NCBI GenBank assembly: GCA_958298945.1
Contig: OY282605.1
Location: 6,347,811-6,411,810, forward strand
Source: Atherix ibis
Lineage: Eukaryota > Arthropoda > Insecta > Diptera > Athericidae
Direction of reading: 5' to 3'
Length of the DNA: 64,000 nt
In this document: positions 49,676 to 61,958 of the stretch, in pieces
Numbering within the stretch: the stretch's first letter is position 1
How the letters are laid out: every line of letters starts with the position of its first letter
Program-made: the position numbers and the translations under genes
Notes under the pieces: model-generated
The model's database searches: none
What the model saw: the letters and a program-made list of their open reading frames with translations, nothing else
What the model was told of the DNA's origin: nothing

Positions 49676-51018
49676 TCATAGTCGATCGCAGTTTTTTAAT
49701 TCACCATCATGAAGAGCTGCAGCTAATTCACCATTGAACTGTAGAAGACAACCGAGTGCTCCAAAATAGCCCTCATGCTCTAAAAATAGAGCTTTTAATG
49801 TTCCGCGAGACCAATAATCCATGGCGTATGCTAATAATTTCATTGAAATTGGGTTAACTCGAAGGAAATTTCCAACAAAAACAACCTTTAAGAAATAGAA
49901 GGAGAAGCACACGGAATTTGTATAAATCTTGGGGCTGTTTTAAAAAATTACTTCATATTAATAATATTACTTTTTCAATTTTCTCATTACTAGCACACAT
50001 CCTAGCTATTGATCCAATATTATTTGTTATTGTAACTAAAGTAGCATTAGCTAAATCTTCTTTCGACACACTTGTACGCCGTTCTTTTGAATTCATTTGG
50101 CCAAAGCTAAAAAAATTCATTAAACACTCAATTATAATATTTCAGTTTATTAATAAATAGCAATTAGAAAAAAACCTCGAAGCAACAAGATCACCATGCA
50201 GACCAAATCGTTCATAGTCACCGCCATAAATATCTTTTACCAGTTTGTCGACTTTTGTATGATCACCACGTGTGGCAAGCTGGATTGCCTCCTCAAATGT
50301 ATTACATTCGGTCAAAAGGCAACATAAACCAAGGAATGTTCCACCGCCTAAGCTGTAAATTGTTAAAAATTTGATTATATTATCGTAAAATAAAAATGTC
50401 GGATTTAATTTACCTAGTACCCGATATTCTTCTATAGTTGTCAGGACCGTACACAGCCAAAACAGAAACACCAGATCCAACATTAACTAAAATAAATGGA
50501 TACGGTTTTGAGAAGTCAAATGCTCTCTTCTCACTATTTCTGTAATATTTCAAAAATAAATATGCATTTTTATCATATTTCTATAAAGCTCTTAATCCCA
50601 AACAATTGTTAATTACTTAATATCACTTGCATTTTCCCAATAATAGCATTCGGCTGGATTTTGTATTTCAGCGAATAAAATACCTTTGATAAGGGTGTCT
50701 AGTTCGTCGAATTTAGCAAGTTTCATATTAACTTCCTAAAATGAAATAAAATCAATTTTATTATCTTAAATGTTAAAAAAATTCGACTTGGCTCCTCTAA
50801 CATACTAATATGTATAATATCTACACAATATGTTATAGTCTAACCTCACGAAAATTCTTTTCAAATTTGAAAGCTCCACCTCCGGTTGCACAAACTGTGG
50901 TCACTAGTTCTGCCATTCCTTTGGCTTTCGCTAGTGTTAGAAAATTACCCATTTCTGATGTTGGAAATCGTATAAAATGAAGACATCCTCTTCTGCATCG
51001 TATTTCTACATCGTCTAA
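49676..51018 (-). CDS. fbl: Pantothenate kinase (PanK/fumble-like), 3' six exons
   Basis: Exons on the minus strand: 51018-50845, 50735-50617, 50539-50414, 50352-50176, 50106-49971 and 49885-49676, joining to 313 residues. PanK phosphorylates pantothenate with ATP, the first and controlling step of CoA synthesis. Visible motifs: [106 protein letters not shown] and [26 protein letters not shown]. The first visible exon starts in phase 0 without an ATG. The ATP-binding exon expected to contain an LDIGGT motif was not found anywhere to 64000, so the 5' end probably lies beyond the window with a transposon-filled intron of more than 12 kb. The symbol is given for the fly orthologue by similarity. 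Confidence 0.92.
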
Positions 51019-51322
51019 CTACAATAGATAAAAACCACATAAACCCTTCATAATAAAAATAAAAATATTCATTAAAAAGTACATTTTTTCTTTATGCAAG
51101 AACTCTAACTTAAACAATTGGTAGTAAATTTTATTGTATAAAGGAGCGACTCTGTAGTAGAATAACTTTCTGCCAAAGTATATATAAAAAGATCCGTGTC
51201 ATTGATTATCCACTCCTTAGCTCTTTTAGGTACATATAAATCCCGGAAATTGAAAAACATTCAATCCTATTCCCATGCAAACGAAATTAATCTCTGCACT
51301 GAATCTTTTTATATACAAACCA

Positions 51323-51557
51323 AGTTCATTGACCTTTTATGTGATATAATTTGAGGTCATTGACCTGTCACGTGATGCAAACCAAATATTAACAAATCAC
51401 GTTACATAAAAATCAAGGCCATTGACTTCTAAATTGATTATTTCAGGGTTGTTTTAATCAAATTCATTCTCCACTTCATGAGCCAAGGTCTGACTCAGAT
51501 TGTTTACATTTGAATAAAAGTCAATGATCTTGCTTTAGGTGAAGAGTCAATGTCTTC
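51323..51557. promoter_or_regulatory. Cluster of IR1 nuclear-receptor-like sites in the PanK 5' intron
   Basis: At 51354-51366 is the perfect palindrome AGGTCATTGACCT, the ideal ecdysone-receptor (EcR/USP) inverted repeat with one-base spacer. An E-box CACGTG follows at 51369-51374. At 51323-51335 is AGTTCATTGACCT, also within the usual consensus. Weaker versions of the same arrangement occur at 51416-51428 (AGGCCATTGACTT), 51518-51530 (AAGTCAATGATCT) and 51544-51556 (GAGTCAATGTCTT). Binding is inferred from the motif only. Confidence 0.5.
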
Positions 51558-51993
51558 ACTTATATGCTTTCATTGTTATGTGAATTTGTACATAAAGTTA
51601 TACGTATATACTAGGATAATTTACTTGCTCAATAAACTTGGTTAATAACGATTGAATTAACTTCGTTTATATATGAGTAGGTTTGGGTGAAGATTCAACA
51701 GAGTTGTTCAATTATCAATGAACCAGTCAGTCTGTGTATGCAAAATAATTTAGTAGAATTATATTAATTAAAGTTTTGGCAAATTTCAAAATAACTTCTA
51801 CCCAGAAATAGGTCATATTAAGTACATGTGTCTCTTTAACAACTCTCTGCCGCTGATAATGAAATACGTTAGATACATTCCTGTTTCTTGAAGATTTAAA
51901 GAAAAGAAAAACATGTTTACAAACTCTTGTTAAAATTTATTTGAATAACTTCTTTGTTTTATATTTGCGAATCTGATAAAAATAATTTGTTTA

Positions 51994-54166
51994 CGAGGTC
52001 TGTTCAAAAAGTATCGCGAATTTTCGCGGGTTAAGTGTATTCAATTTTCGATTTTTTTATGGCGTTATGTTGGTACTAATATCTATCACTTATGCCGACA
52101 AGTTCGGCCATTTTGAATGTTCAGTTAATTTTTGACAGCTGCTTTGCTTGCACGTTTTTTGGCTCGTCTTCGATTTTTGCCCATTCCAAAAAATGGATCA
52201 AAGAATCTGTATCAAATTTTGTGTGATAGAACACCTTTCCAATAAAAAAGCACCAGGATATGACCTAATAACTTCGGAAATTTTGAAGCAAATAAAAACG
52301 CCTTTATCCCATTTTTGAAACCGAGGGTGTCATTCCTCAGCATCAGTTTGGATTTCGACCCGAGCATTCCACTATCCAGCAGTGTCATCGCGTAGTCGAT
52401 TACATAGCGTGTTCGCTAGAGCGAAAGGAATACTGCCTAGGCGTGTTTCTTGACATTTCGCATGGTTTCTACCTTATACGGCACCCTGGAATGCTTTGGA
52501 AGTTGCAGCGAGTCCTACCCTCGGGTTATTTCCACATCCTTAAATCTTATCTCTCAGACCGATATTTTCAGGTAGCTGAAAATATTGAGTACTCTGACAT
52601 TTATCCAATTTCCGCCGGTGTCGCTCAAGAAAGTAATCTAGGTCCTATCCTTTATAACATTTATACCCATGAGATTCCTTGCCACAAAAACATCCTAACC
52701 GCAACATATGCTGACGATACAGCCATCCTGACACAACACAAAGAGCCTTCCACAGCCATTAGTATCCAACAGAACCATATCCACTCCTTAGCAACTTGGT
52801 TCAAAAGGTGGAGAGTGAAGGTAAATGAGCAAAAATCTGCTCATGTAACTTTCACACTCTGTCGAGAACAAATTCCCGACATAACCCTAAACGGCAGTAA
52901 TATTCCACAAAAAAATAGCGTACGTTACCTTGGACTTATCTTCGACAAACGGTTAACCTGGAACCTTCATACGAAAACTAAAAGACGTGAACTTAACGGA
53001 CGATACAAACAATTATTACGTCTCCTAGACAGTAAATCAAAACTTACAACAACAAGTAAACTATTACTATACAATACGGTTCTGAAACCAATATGGACTT
53101 ATGGTCTAGAACTTTGGGGTTCGACTAAGCATTGCAACTCCCTTCCAATTCAATCCCTACAATCCCGAATCCTTCGTAAAACTGTCAATGCCCCCTTTTA
53201 TGTGCGAAACACTGTTATCCACCGTGACCTAAATTTCCATTTGTTCGTGAACCGTGTATCTCCCGATATAAAAAATTCCATCTCCCGATATAAAAAATTC
53301 CGTTTAAAACGGCGTTGGCCGAGAGATTTTCTAAAATTATAAAATAAAATTACCCTGTTCTAGAGGTAACATCGATGGGTGTTTTCCTCCACATGTCTTC
53401 ACGTCCTTGTATATTCCCTTAAAAAATCTGCTTGTTACTAGCATAAGTAGTTGTAAATAACATTTAAAAAAAAAAAAAAAATTGTGTGAAAAACAAAGTT
53501 AATTGCGCGGACGCATTCCGAGTATTGACTGTGGCATATGGTGAAGCTACCTTGGACCGAAGCAACGTTTATCGGTGGTACAAAATGTTCTCAGAGGGCC
53601 GAGAAGATGTGAACGACGAAAAGCGTGCTGGACGGTTTTGCTTACAGTTTTCTTCAATTGCAGGGGTGTGGTGCATAATGGTTCTTGCCACAAGGTAGAA
53701 CGGTCAATAAGGAATATTACCTGCAAGTTATGCGCAAGTTGCGCGAATCAATCCGACAGAAACGCCCGGATTTGTGGAAGAACAGAAATTAGCTTTTGCA
53801 ACATGATAACGCCCCTGCTCACGCATCGTTGCTTGTGAGCGAATTTTTGGCCAAAACCAACACACTAATAATGCCGCAGCCACCGTATTACGCAGATCTA
53901 GCCCCCTGTGATTTTTTTCTTGTTCCCGAAACTGAAGAGCCCCATGAAAGGACGACGCTACGCTACGATTTAGGAGATAAAGACGGCATCGAAGGAGGAT
54001 CACAAAAAAATATATTTTGAAGTGCTTCGAGAATTAGAAAAAATGTTGGCACAAGTGTATAATATCTGGTGGGGATTACTTTAAAGGGGACAAAATAGAT
54101 ATTCATGAATAAATAAATAATTTTTGTAAAAACACAAAATTCCCGATACTTTTTGAACAGACCTCG
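51994..54166 (+). mobile_element. CGAGGTCTG-type mariner split by a LINE
   Basis: TA-flanked, with CGAGGTCTGTTCAAAAAGTA on the left and its complement on the right. The transposase starts at ATG 52193 (MDQRICIKF), is interrupted after 52226 and resumes at 53482 (CVKNKVNCADAFRVLTVAYGEATLD). A deletion after DVNDEKRAGR removes the middle, and it continues with LLQHDNAPAHASLLVSEFLAKTN, YADLAPCDFF and the natural C-terminus and 3' end (stop near 54112). Without the LINE, the element would be about 0.92 kb. Confidence 0.9.
52227..53481 (+). mobile_element. 5'-truncated jockey-type LINE (reverse transcriptase fragment)
   Basis: Poly(A) ends at 53481, and the 8 bp TTGTGTGA is duplicated at 52219-52226 and 53482-53489, so the insertion is exact. 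The reverse transcriptase reads NKKAPGYDLITSEIL, then a deletion near 52310, QFGFRPEHSTIQQ, and an open frame 52443-53342. The YADDT catalytic motif is intact; AGVAQESNLGPILYNIYTHEI has Glu where most members have Gly (AGVPQGS). LGLIFDKRLTWN and the C-terminal LKPIWTYGLELWGS are jockey-clade features. ORF1, the endonuclease and the 5' part of the reverse transcriptase are absent. It is a dead-on-arrival copy. Confidence 0.9.
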
Positions 54167-56486
54167 TATATGAAATTATTTTTTCAAATTTCTTTGGGTC
54201 TAGAAATCGAAAAGTCCTGGGCTTGTATCAATCTATAAAAATTGCATGTTAAAGCGAATGTCGCATGACAAAATCGTTTCCAGTTGCAACATGTATCCTA
54301 CCTTCAATAGAATAATATTGAAAATTATTAAAATAATTAATAAAGATTTTCCTTAATCACAACTTCCGTACTATTACATAGTTGTCTTTTAATTGAGTAT
54401 AATTAAAGTATCGTTGATATAGTTGAAAGCTAATTGAACATTAAAAGAGTTAATGAACTAACAAAATTAATTTTTGTTAAATTATATTCTTTAACCGCAT
54501 ATTTTGATGAAATTCAAATAAAATTATTCTATCCTCTCAAACGAGGCCAACATTTCGCAATGATTTTTACCTAAAAGCTTAAGTTGTTGGAAAAATTTAC
54601 GAAGACTAACAATACCCACTACAATATCAAAAGCCTTAAGAGATCAACGGTTATCTTTAAAAATAAATAAGAACATAATTTAGTTTTTTTTAGAAGCTGT
54701 AGTTATATTACAATTTCGAAAAAATCAACAGCTCCGCAGATCTAATCAGGATACACCCCTGAAGCTAATCCCTGAGTTAAAAATAACTTTCTCTGGTGGA
54801 CAGCATACTATATATTGAGTGGCTCACAGTGTGGTGCGGTTTTTATTACAAGCGTATATGTATCTTCATACATCAGTCATGTTTATCCTAATAAATTTTA
54901 TCAATTTAATTGGGATTTCGAATTCTCATATAGTTGTGTAATAACAACATTTAATCAAAATCTTAAAAATTTCAAATAGATAAAAAACATTTTTTAATAC
55001 TCGTAGTACATATGTACATAAACAAAATTTAAAGCACGATTGAATATTTTAAATGATCGTAAAAAATAAATACTTATTTAATTACAAAACTATTTTATCA
55101 ATGACGTCCGAAAATTTTGCAAATAATATTGCACAATTGATATTTCAAGAACGTTGTTTGAATTTTATTTATTAATTATTTAAATTCTATTTTAATTACG
55201 TAAACATTTTTTAATAGGTTTCTGTTTATATAACTAAATGAGCACTTATATTACGATTGTTCAAAAATAATTATCTTTAATTTTTTTCTCAAATTTAAAT
55301 AATTTTATACGATATTATTGTACATGAAAATTTCTAATAATTTTATACGACATTTTGAGAAATTGCGTCGTTTCAAAATTGCGTACTTTCAAAATAAAGA
55401 CTTTTTGAAGTTGTTCACTTTTTTTTTGATTCTGAATAAAAACACGTTCTTAGATAAAATTTATTTATTGAAAATTCTGAGACTAGAAAAAATCATACCT
55501 AAGAGATTATTTCGATTTGTGTTGACACATATAGAGATTCTTGGTCTGTGCTCTATTTTGTATCTAATTGACAAATAAGTTTATGTCGTAGACCTCATTT
55601 GAATCAGAAATTTGAAATCATCCAGAAAATTTTTTTTATTTAATATTTTTGCAAATATCCAGCATGTTCAGGTTATCGCTATAATAGAAAGGATTCGATA
55701 ATGTCGAATACATAAATGACAAAAAAAATCAGTTTTAATAACTACTTTCAGAAAAACTGAACAAATTCAACTCAATCAACTTGAACTGAGAACTTAATCA
55801 ACCAAAAAAAATAAAATTAAAAGTAATATTCACCAAAAATTCTGATAATATTAATTGATTAAAAGATATTTTTACAATACTATTTTTCTTAACTACGACT
55901 AATTTTAAAATAAAAATAGCAAGAAAACTTATCAATCGGAATTTAAGTTTCCATAATGGAAGGAGGAGACAAGGCCAAATACGAACGCATGTATTGAATT
56001 TATTTATTAATCAATTAGATTTGTTATTTTAATATTATTAATTCGAGCATATGTATTGAATTTATTAATTAATCGTTCATGTTTAATTGTTATGCAAAGA
56101 AAATAATTAACAAAAGTTTACTCTTTCGTTTATAGAATATTATCTTCTAAATGGAATAAATCAGATCAAAATATATTTTTTTTAGTAATGTTAGTCAAAA
56201 CAACAGAAAATAATGTTATTTTGTTTTCAGAACAATTTATTAAAATTTAAAACAGGAATGGAAAGATTTCCTAACAAAACAAATATTTTTATTTGGTATA
56301 AGCTTTTTTTATTAGGATTTTTTTTATTGAGCAATCAAATATTTAAATTCTAGATTATACTTATTATGAACACTATTTTGGTACAATTTAAATAAAACCA
56401 TTTTGTGGAAAATTTCCTAAGGAAGAGTAACGGATTTATCAAGATATTTAGAACTGGCTATCAGTAACTGCAACTAAAGTAAACTA
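54167..56486. other. AT-rich DNA within the presumed PanK intron
   Basis: No exon of the kinase and no complete transposon recognised. At about 54820 the sequence CAGTGTGGTGCGGTTTTTAT can be read TVWCGFY, possibly a tiny DD41D remnant. A short direct repeat (GTATTGAATTTATT) occurs near 55991 and 56052. Confidence 0.45.
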
Positions 56487-58351
56487 TTGGGTTGTTCGGA
56501 AAGTAATTTCGTTTGCTGATGAAGACGCAATAAAAGCATTAATTGATGCAAACCGGTGAATAACAAATCGTGAGATTGCTTAGAGATTAAATTTATCAAG
56601 TACGACCGTTCATGATCATTTGAAACGACTAGGTTTTATCTCAAAGCTCAACATATGGGTTCCACATCTTCTTACGGCAAAATATTTGTGCCGTCGCATT
56701 GACGTTTGTGATTTGCTTCTCAAACGCCAAGCAAATGATCTGTTTTTGAAGCGTATCATCTCTGGGGACGAGAAATAGGTTGTCTACAACAATGTTAAGC
56801 GCAAAAAGATCCTGGAGTTGAAAAGATGAACCGGATCAAACCACTTCGAAAGCCAATATTCATCAAAAAAAGGTCATGCTATCTGTTTGGCGGGATTTCA
56901 AAGGAATCGTTTATTTTGAGCTTCTACCGAGCAGAGAACGATCAATTCTGAAGTGGACAAGTCATCAGTTGGACAAATTGAATGATTCATGATTCACTTA
57001 AAGAAAAAATGCCAGAATTGGTCAATAGGAAAAATACGAGGTCTGTTCAAATTTTCAATTTCCGCAGTTTACGTATATTCGATTTTCGATTTTTTGTGGC
57101 GTTATATTGGTAGTCATGTCTGTCACTTATGCCGACAAGTTCGGCTATTTTCGACCAAAATGCCCATTTTCAATCGCTTATGCTGATAAGTTCGGCCATT
57201 TTGAATGTTCAGTTAATTTTTGACAGCTGCTTTGCTTACAAGTGTTTTGGCTTGTCTTCGAATTTTGCCCATTTTCGACCAAAAACCGCATCGCATTAAC
57301 ATTGCTAAGGAGCTGTTGGACTCTGTCCGCGACGACCCAAATTTGCTCCAGAGGGTCATAACTGGTGACGAATCATGGGTTTATGGTTAAGACGTGGAAA
57401 CCAAAGCTCAATCATCCCAATGGAAGATGCCGCACGAGCCGAGACCGAAAAAAGCGCCAAGTTCGGTCGAATGTGAAGGTTTTACTTACAGTTTTCTTCG
57501 ATTGCAGAGGCGTGGTGCATCATGAGTTCTTGCCACAGGGTAGAACGGTCAATAAGGAATATTACCTTCAAGTTATGCGCAAGTTGCGCGAAGCAATCCG
57601 CCAGAAACTACCGGATTTGTGGAAGAACAAAAATTGACTTTTGCACCATGATAACGCCCCGGCTCACGCATCGTTCCTTGTGCGCGAATTTTTGGCCAAA
57701 AACAACACACTAATAATGCTGCAGCCATCGTATTCTCCAAATCTGGCATCCTGTGACTTTTTTTGTTCCCGAAACAGATTCTTTGATCCATTTTTTGGAA
57801 TGGGCAAAAATCGAAGACGTGCCAAAACACGTGCAAGCAAAGCAGCTGTCAAAAATTAACTGAACATTCAAAATAGCCAAACTTGTCGGCATTAGTGATT
57901 GAAAATGGGCATTTTGGTCGAAAATGGCCGAACTTGTCGGCATAAGTGACATACATGAGTACTAACATAATAGTGTTCCAACAGGATAATGAGAAACCAC
58001 ATAAAAGTTTGACTACTCGGCAAAAGCTTTTAGAGATTGGATGGGATATACTGCCACACCCACCATACTCTCCAGACCTAGCACCTTCCGATTATCATTT
58101 GAAAGATTATCTCTACAAAAAATTTTAGCAGGTAAAACGTTTAATTCAAATAACTTATCACTTAAATAAGTTTTTCGCCAGCAAAAATACCAAAATTTTA
58201 TATGCGTGGAATCATACTTCTGCCAGAAAGATGGCAAAGGATATTGGATTAGACTGGACAATATTTAATTGAATAAAATAATAATTCACTATCAGAAGAT
58301 CGTCTTTTATTTTTATAAAAAAGAAACGAAATTACTTTCCGAACGACCCAA
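56487..58351 (+). mobile_element. Mellifera-like mariner, internally deleted, hosting another mariner
   Basis: TA-flanked, with left TIR TTGGGTTGTTCGGAAAGTAA and the complement at the right end (CCGAACGACCCAA). The left ~180 bp of the transposase are missing: the TIR runs directly into DEDAIKALIDAN. The transposase is otherwise recognisable (DVCDLLLKRQANDLFLKRI, a GDEK-stop change at 56777) and, after the inserted element, FQQDNEKPHKSLTTRQKLLEIGW and YSPDLAPSDYH. It retains Asp at the two positions lost in the 31.4 kb copy, so the two copies decayed independently. Confidence 0.88.
57037..57968 (+). mobile_element. Fold-back type CGAGGTCTG mariner nested in the mellifera-like copy
   Basis: Starts at CGAGGTCTGTTCAA after TA (57035-36). 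The right outer end is deleted, as the sequence stops inside the arm at CATGAGTACTAACATA. Arms of about 200 bp lie at roughly 57060-57290 and 57775-57968. Both contain the same extra ~35 bp segment (TTCGACCAAAATGCCCATTT and its complement), which is missing from other copies. The centre encodes transposase pieces: GDESWVYG followed by a stop, LPQGRTVNKEYYLQVMRKL, and LLHHDNAPAHASFLV. It is non-autonomous. Confidence 0.85.
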
Positions 58352-59089
58352 TATTTAAAACTACTCCAAAGTATTGGAACAAATATTTTCCATATAGTAC
58401 AGCAGTTCATAGTGTATCATAAAATAATATAAGAATTTGTAATTAAAATCCAAGTGAGTCTAAACATTCAAAAAAAAAAATTATTTATAAAAAAGAGTAT
58501 AATTTTTTTTAAAAGTTCTTCTATTAAATAATAATTTTTTTTATATATTATGTTTTTATTTCTATATTATGCAACAGTAATTTTCATATCATGCTTTTAG
58601 AAAACAAAGTAAAATCTTTACTTGAACTTTGATCGTACATGAGCTCTTTTAATAGCGTATCTTTGTTACGAATATATAAAGTTCTGTAGAAATAAATTAG
58701 TACTTATAATGAGAGTTAGATTACTTGTTGAACTGCAAAAAAAAGATACTATACTAATTTTACTAATCTTTTAGAATATTGAAGCATATACCATATATTG
58801 AGATTTATTAAGAAATATTATTTGCAAGTATTGATAAATAAGCACAATTTACAGTCTTTTTATAGTAAAAAAAAAAAAAAAAATAGTTTGATCTTTTTTA
58901 ACATAATTTTTTATTTTTATTTTTTTAAACAGATAAATTGTGGTATATTAAAATTGAATTTACCACTAAAATTGATATATTAATATTTTGTAAATACTTA
59001 TTTAGTTCATGGTCTTAAACAGAAATTATGCATGAATATTTCTGCTTTCGACAGTAAAGTAATTTTCTTTTCATTATATTCTTAGACCT
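58352..59089. other. AT-rich DNA
   Basis: A/T runs and short chance open frames only. Nothing recognised. Confidence 0.5.
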
Positions 59090-59600
59090 TGCCATTATGT
59101 GGATTATTACACCATTCAAATGGCCTTGAACAAGACTTCTTGCAGGACTCGATCCTGCCCAAAATGATTTTTTGCACATATTAGACTGTAATTCAGTTAT
59201 TACATAACGGATATTGGTTTTTAAATGCTCTGCTAATGTTCGTTTTTGATTTTTACACAGTTTGAGGATTATCTACATAAATAAGATATTTTGCTTAGTC
59301 CCATACGAAAAAATCTAACGCCGTTAGATCGCACGATATCTTGGATGTCAATTGATACCACCAAATATCGTCTAGCAATTACGCGTACTAGGAGCTTTTC
59401 ATGCAATAAAGCCAAAATTTGCCTTGTTTCCGAGCAAAAAATTAGCTCCATCATCGCTGATGAAAATTTGTTTGAAAAATCGGCCAACGGATTCCAGTAC
59501 TTCGTCGGTGTATCTTCTTCAAATTCCATTATTTTTTGGTGGTTTAATGATCCATAACGTAAAATGGAAAATATTATTCTAAACAAATGCTACCTTGGAT
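59090..59600 (-). mobile_element. DD41D transposon relic, minus strand
   Basis: On the minus strand the pieces run LLHEKLLVRVIARR, then in another frame SKISCDLTALDFFVWD, YVDNPQTV, EHLKTNIRYVITELQSNMCKK and finally CKKSCSRPFEW / GHLNGVI. These are the C-terminal half of the DD41D transposase in correct order. It is the only clearly minus-strand DD41D copy. Confidence 0.7.
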
Positions 59601-60662
59601 AACATGTTCCAGGTGTATAACCTTAAATGCGCTGTTTGGTCATAGATGGCATGATTAAGCGTTTTAAACTACCATGGGCACGTCATACTTTTTTTTATGA
59701 GTTTGATATCTGTCTGACAATGGGCGCATTGTCAGCAAAATTCGTACAATAACATACATTTTTCCTTTGGTAATAATGTCTAGTTTTGTGCCAGAAAAAG
59801 AGTATATGTAGGAAGCTCTGCTTTTCTGAGTCAATTTGAAGAAATCGGTTGCCGAATCGCATCGAATGCTTATTGAGGCCTATGGTGACAGTGCTTTATC
59901 GGAAAGAACGTGCCGAGATTGGTTTCGTCGGTTCAAAGACGGCAATTTTTACTTGTGGGACAAGAAGCGTGAAAATCGGCCTAGGAAGGTTGAGGACCAT
60001 CAATTGCAGGCTCTTTTGGACGAAAACGATACCCAATCGCAAAAAATGCTCTCGGAGCAATTGGTTGTTACTCAACCAGCCATTTCCATGCGTCTGCGTG
60101 CCATCGGGAAGATTGAAAAGATCGGAAAATGGGTGCCGCATGAATTGAACGATAGGCAGATGGAGCGACGCCAAAACACATGCAAAAGCTTGCTCGCCAG
60201 ACAAAAAGAAAGTCGTTCCTGCATCGGATTGTGACAGGCGATGAAAAGTGGATATATTTCGAGAATCCTAAACGCAAGAAATCGTGGGTTGATCCCGGCC
60301 AACCATCAACATCTTCCCCAAGACCATCAGCAGGGTATCGTCTACCCACCGCTACCACCAACAACAACGCACCATCGCACACGTCAAAAATGGTCCAAAA
60401 CTACTTGGAGCAACTCAACTGGAAAATGCTACCCCACCCCGCTTATTCACCAGACCTGGCCCCTTCCGACTACCAGCTGGTTTGATGAGTGGTTTGCCTC
60501 GAAAGAGAAGGAATTTTTTTGGGGTGGTATCCACAAATTGCCCGAGAGATGGGAAATATGTGTAGCTAGCGAGAGCAAGTTTTTTGAATAAATTTGTTTT
60601 TGTTTTCTATGAAAACAAAACATGTGTTTTTTTGACAAAAAAACAGCGGATTTAAGCTTATA

Positions 60663-61958
60663 CGAGTGTCATTCAACAAGTACTTAGCCTCACCGCCCGA
60701 TGGAACAGCTGTCACAAAAGAAATTTACCATCGTGCAGTACATTCTTTTAGTAGCCTACTGTTAAGTCGAGTTTCAGTCGATTCCCTTCATTAGTTTTGT
60801 TTTGAGAGCCTTTGAAAGCGAGCGTGTCGGTAGGTTGCACAAAAATGGAAAAAGAACAATATTGTTCGGTGATTAGATTCTTGTTTTTGGAGTAGAAAAC
60901 GCGCAGCGAAATCAAAGATCGCTTGGATGCTGTGTATGGTGACTCTTCTCCTTCGATGGCGACCGTCAAGAATTGGTTCAACGAGTTTGTTCGTGGCCGC
61001 ACGTCGGTTTTTGATGAGCCACGCCCAGGTGCCCCGAAAACGGCTGCTACGGAGGGAAACGTTAAAAAAGTCCACTATCTCGTGTTGGCAGACCGTCGAT
61101 TGAAGGTTCACGAGATAGCTGAGACTGTGGGCATCGCAGTAGGAACGGTGCATCATATTCTACACGAAGAACTGGGCATGAGACAGCTGTCGGCGCGATG
61201 GGTGCCGCGTTTGCTCACACCGGAAAACAAGCGCAACCGTGAGACCACATCGGCGACGTGTTTGGTGCTGTTTCAGCGCAATCCAGCGGAGTTCTTGCGT
61301 CGTTTCGTGACCGTCGACGAAACATGGATTCATTGGTACACACCAGAGACCAAGGAACAGTCGAAACAGTGGACTTCACCCGAGGAACATGCTCCGAAGA
61401 AGGCGAAGACTGTTCGATCGGCCGGAAAGGTAATGGCCACCGTTTTCTGGGATTCACAAGGTGTGATCCACATCGATTACCTCGAGAAGGGTAAAACAAT
61501 AACGGGGCGCTACTATGCTGACTTATTGGGCTGATTTGACGTCGAATTAAAGAAAAAGCGGCCCCGCTTTGCGAAGAAAAAAGTGCTGTTCCACCACGAC
61601 AACGCGCCGGCTCACACCTCCGCCGTCGCCATGGCCAAATTGGTCGAATTGCGCTACGAATTGCTGCCCCATCCACCGTACTCTCTAGATTTGGCCTCCT
61701 GTGACTACTTTTTGTTTCCAAACCTGAAAAAATCACTCGCCGGGAATAGATTTGGATCGAATGAGGAGGTCATCGTCGCCACGGAGGCGTATTTTGCTTC
61801 CTTCGAGAAAATGTATTTTTTGGACGGGTTAAAAAAGTTAGAGCATCGCTGGGCCAAGTGTATCGAGCTTGAAGGAGATTATGTGGAAAAATAAATTGCC
61901 ACTTTTCCAAAATTTTCGTTCTTCTTTTGTAGGCTAAGTACTTGTTGAATGACCCTCG
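60663..61958 (+). mobile_element. CGAGGGTC-type mariner, full length, two nonsense mutations
   Basis: TIRs CGAGTGTCATTCAACAAGTA on the left and the complement of CGAGGGTCATTCAACAAGTA on the right, with TA duplicated (60661-62 and 61959-60). Length is 1296 bp. It is inserted into the TA within the right TIR of a Mos1-like element. It is distinctly less AT-rich than its surroundings, in line with a recent arrival. Confidence 0.93.
60845..61894 (+). pseudogene. mariner transposase with two stops, otherwise in frame
   Basis: From ATG 60845 to the stop at 61894 the frame is kept for 350 codons. It is broken only by TAG at codon 17 (60893-60895) and TGA at codon 230 (61532-61534). The helix-turn-helix region (EIAETVGIAVGTVHHILHEELG), WVPRLLTPENK, the first Asp in VTVDETWIHWY, the second in FHHDNAPAHTS and the third in LASCDYFLF are present with 34 residues between the last two. 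SPDLA has become SLDLA. Confidence 0.9.

Noticed and set aside
52443..53342. 299-codon reverse transcriptase frame as a host gene
   Set aside because: It lies between target-site duplications, ends in poly(A), lacks the 5' part and is inside a mariner.
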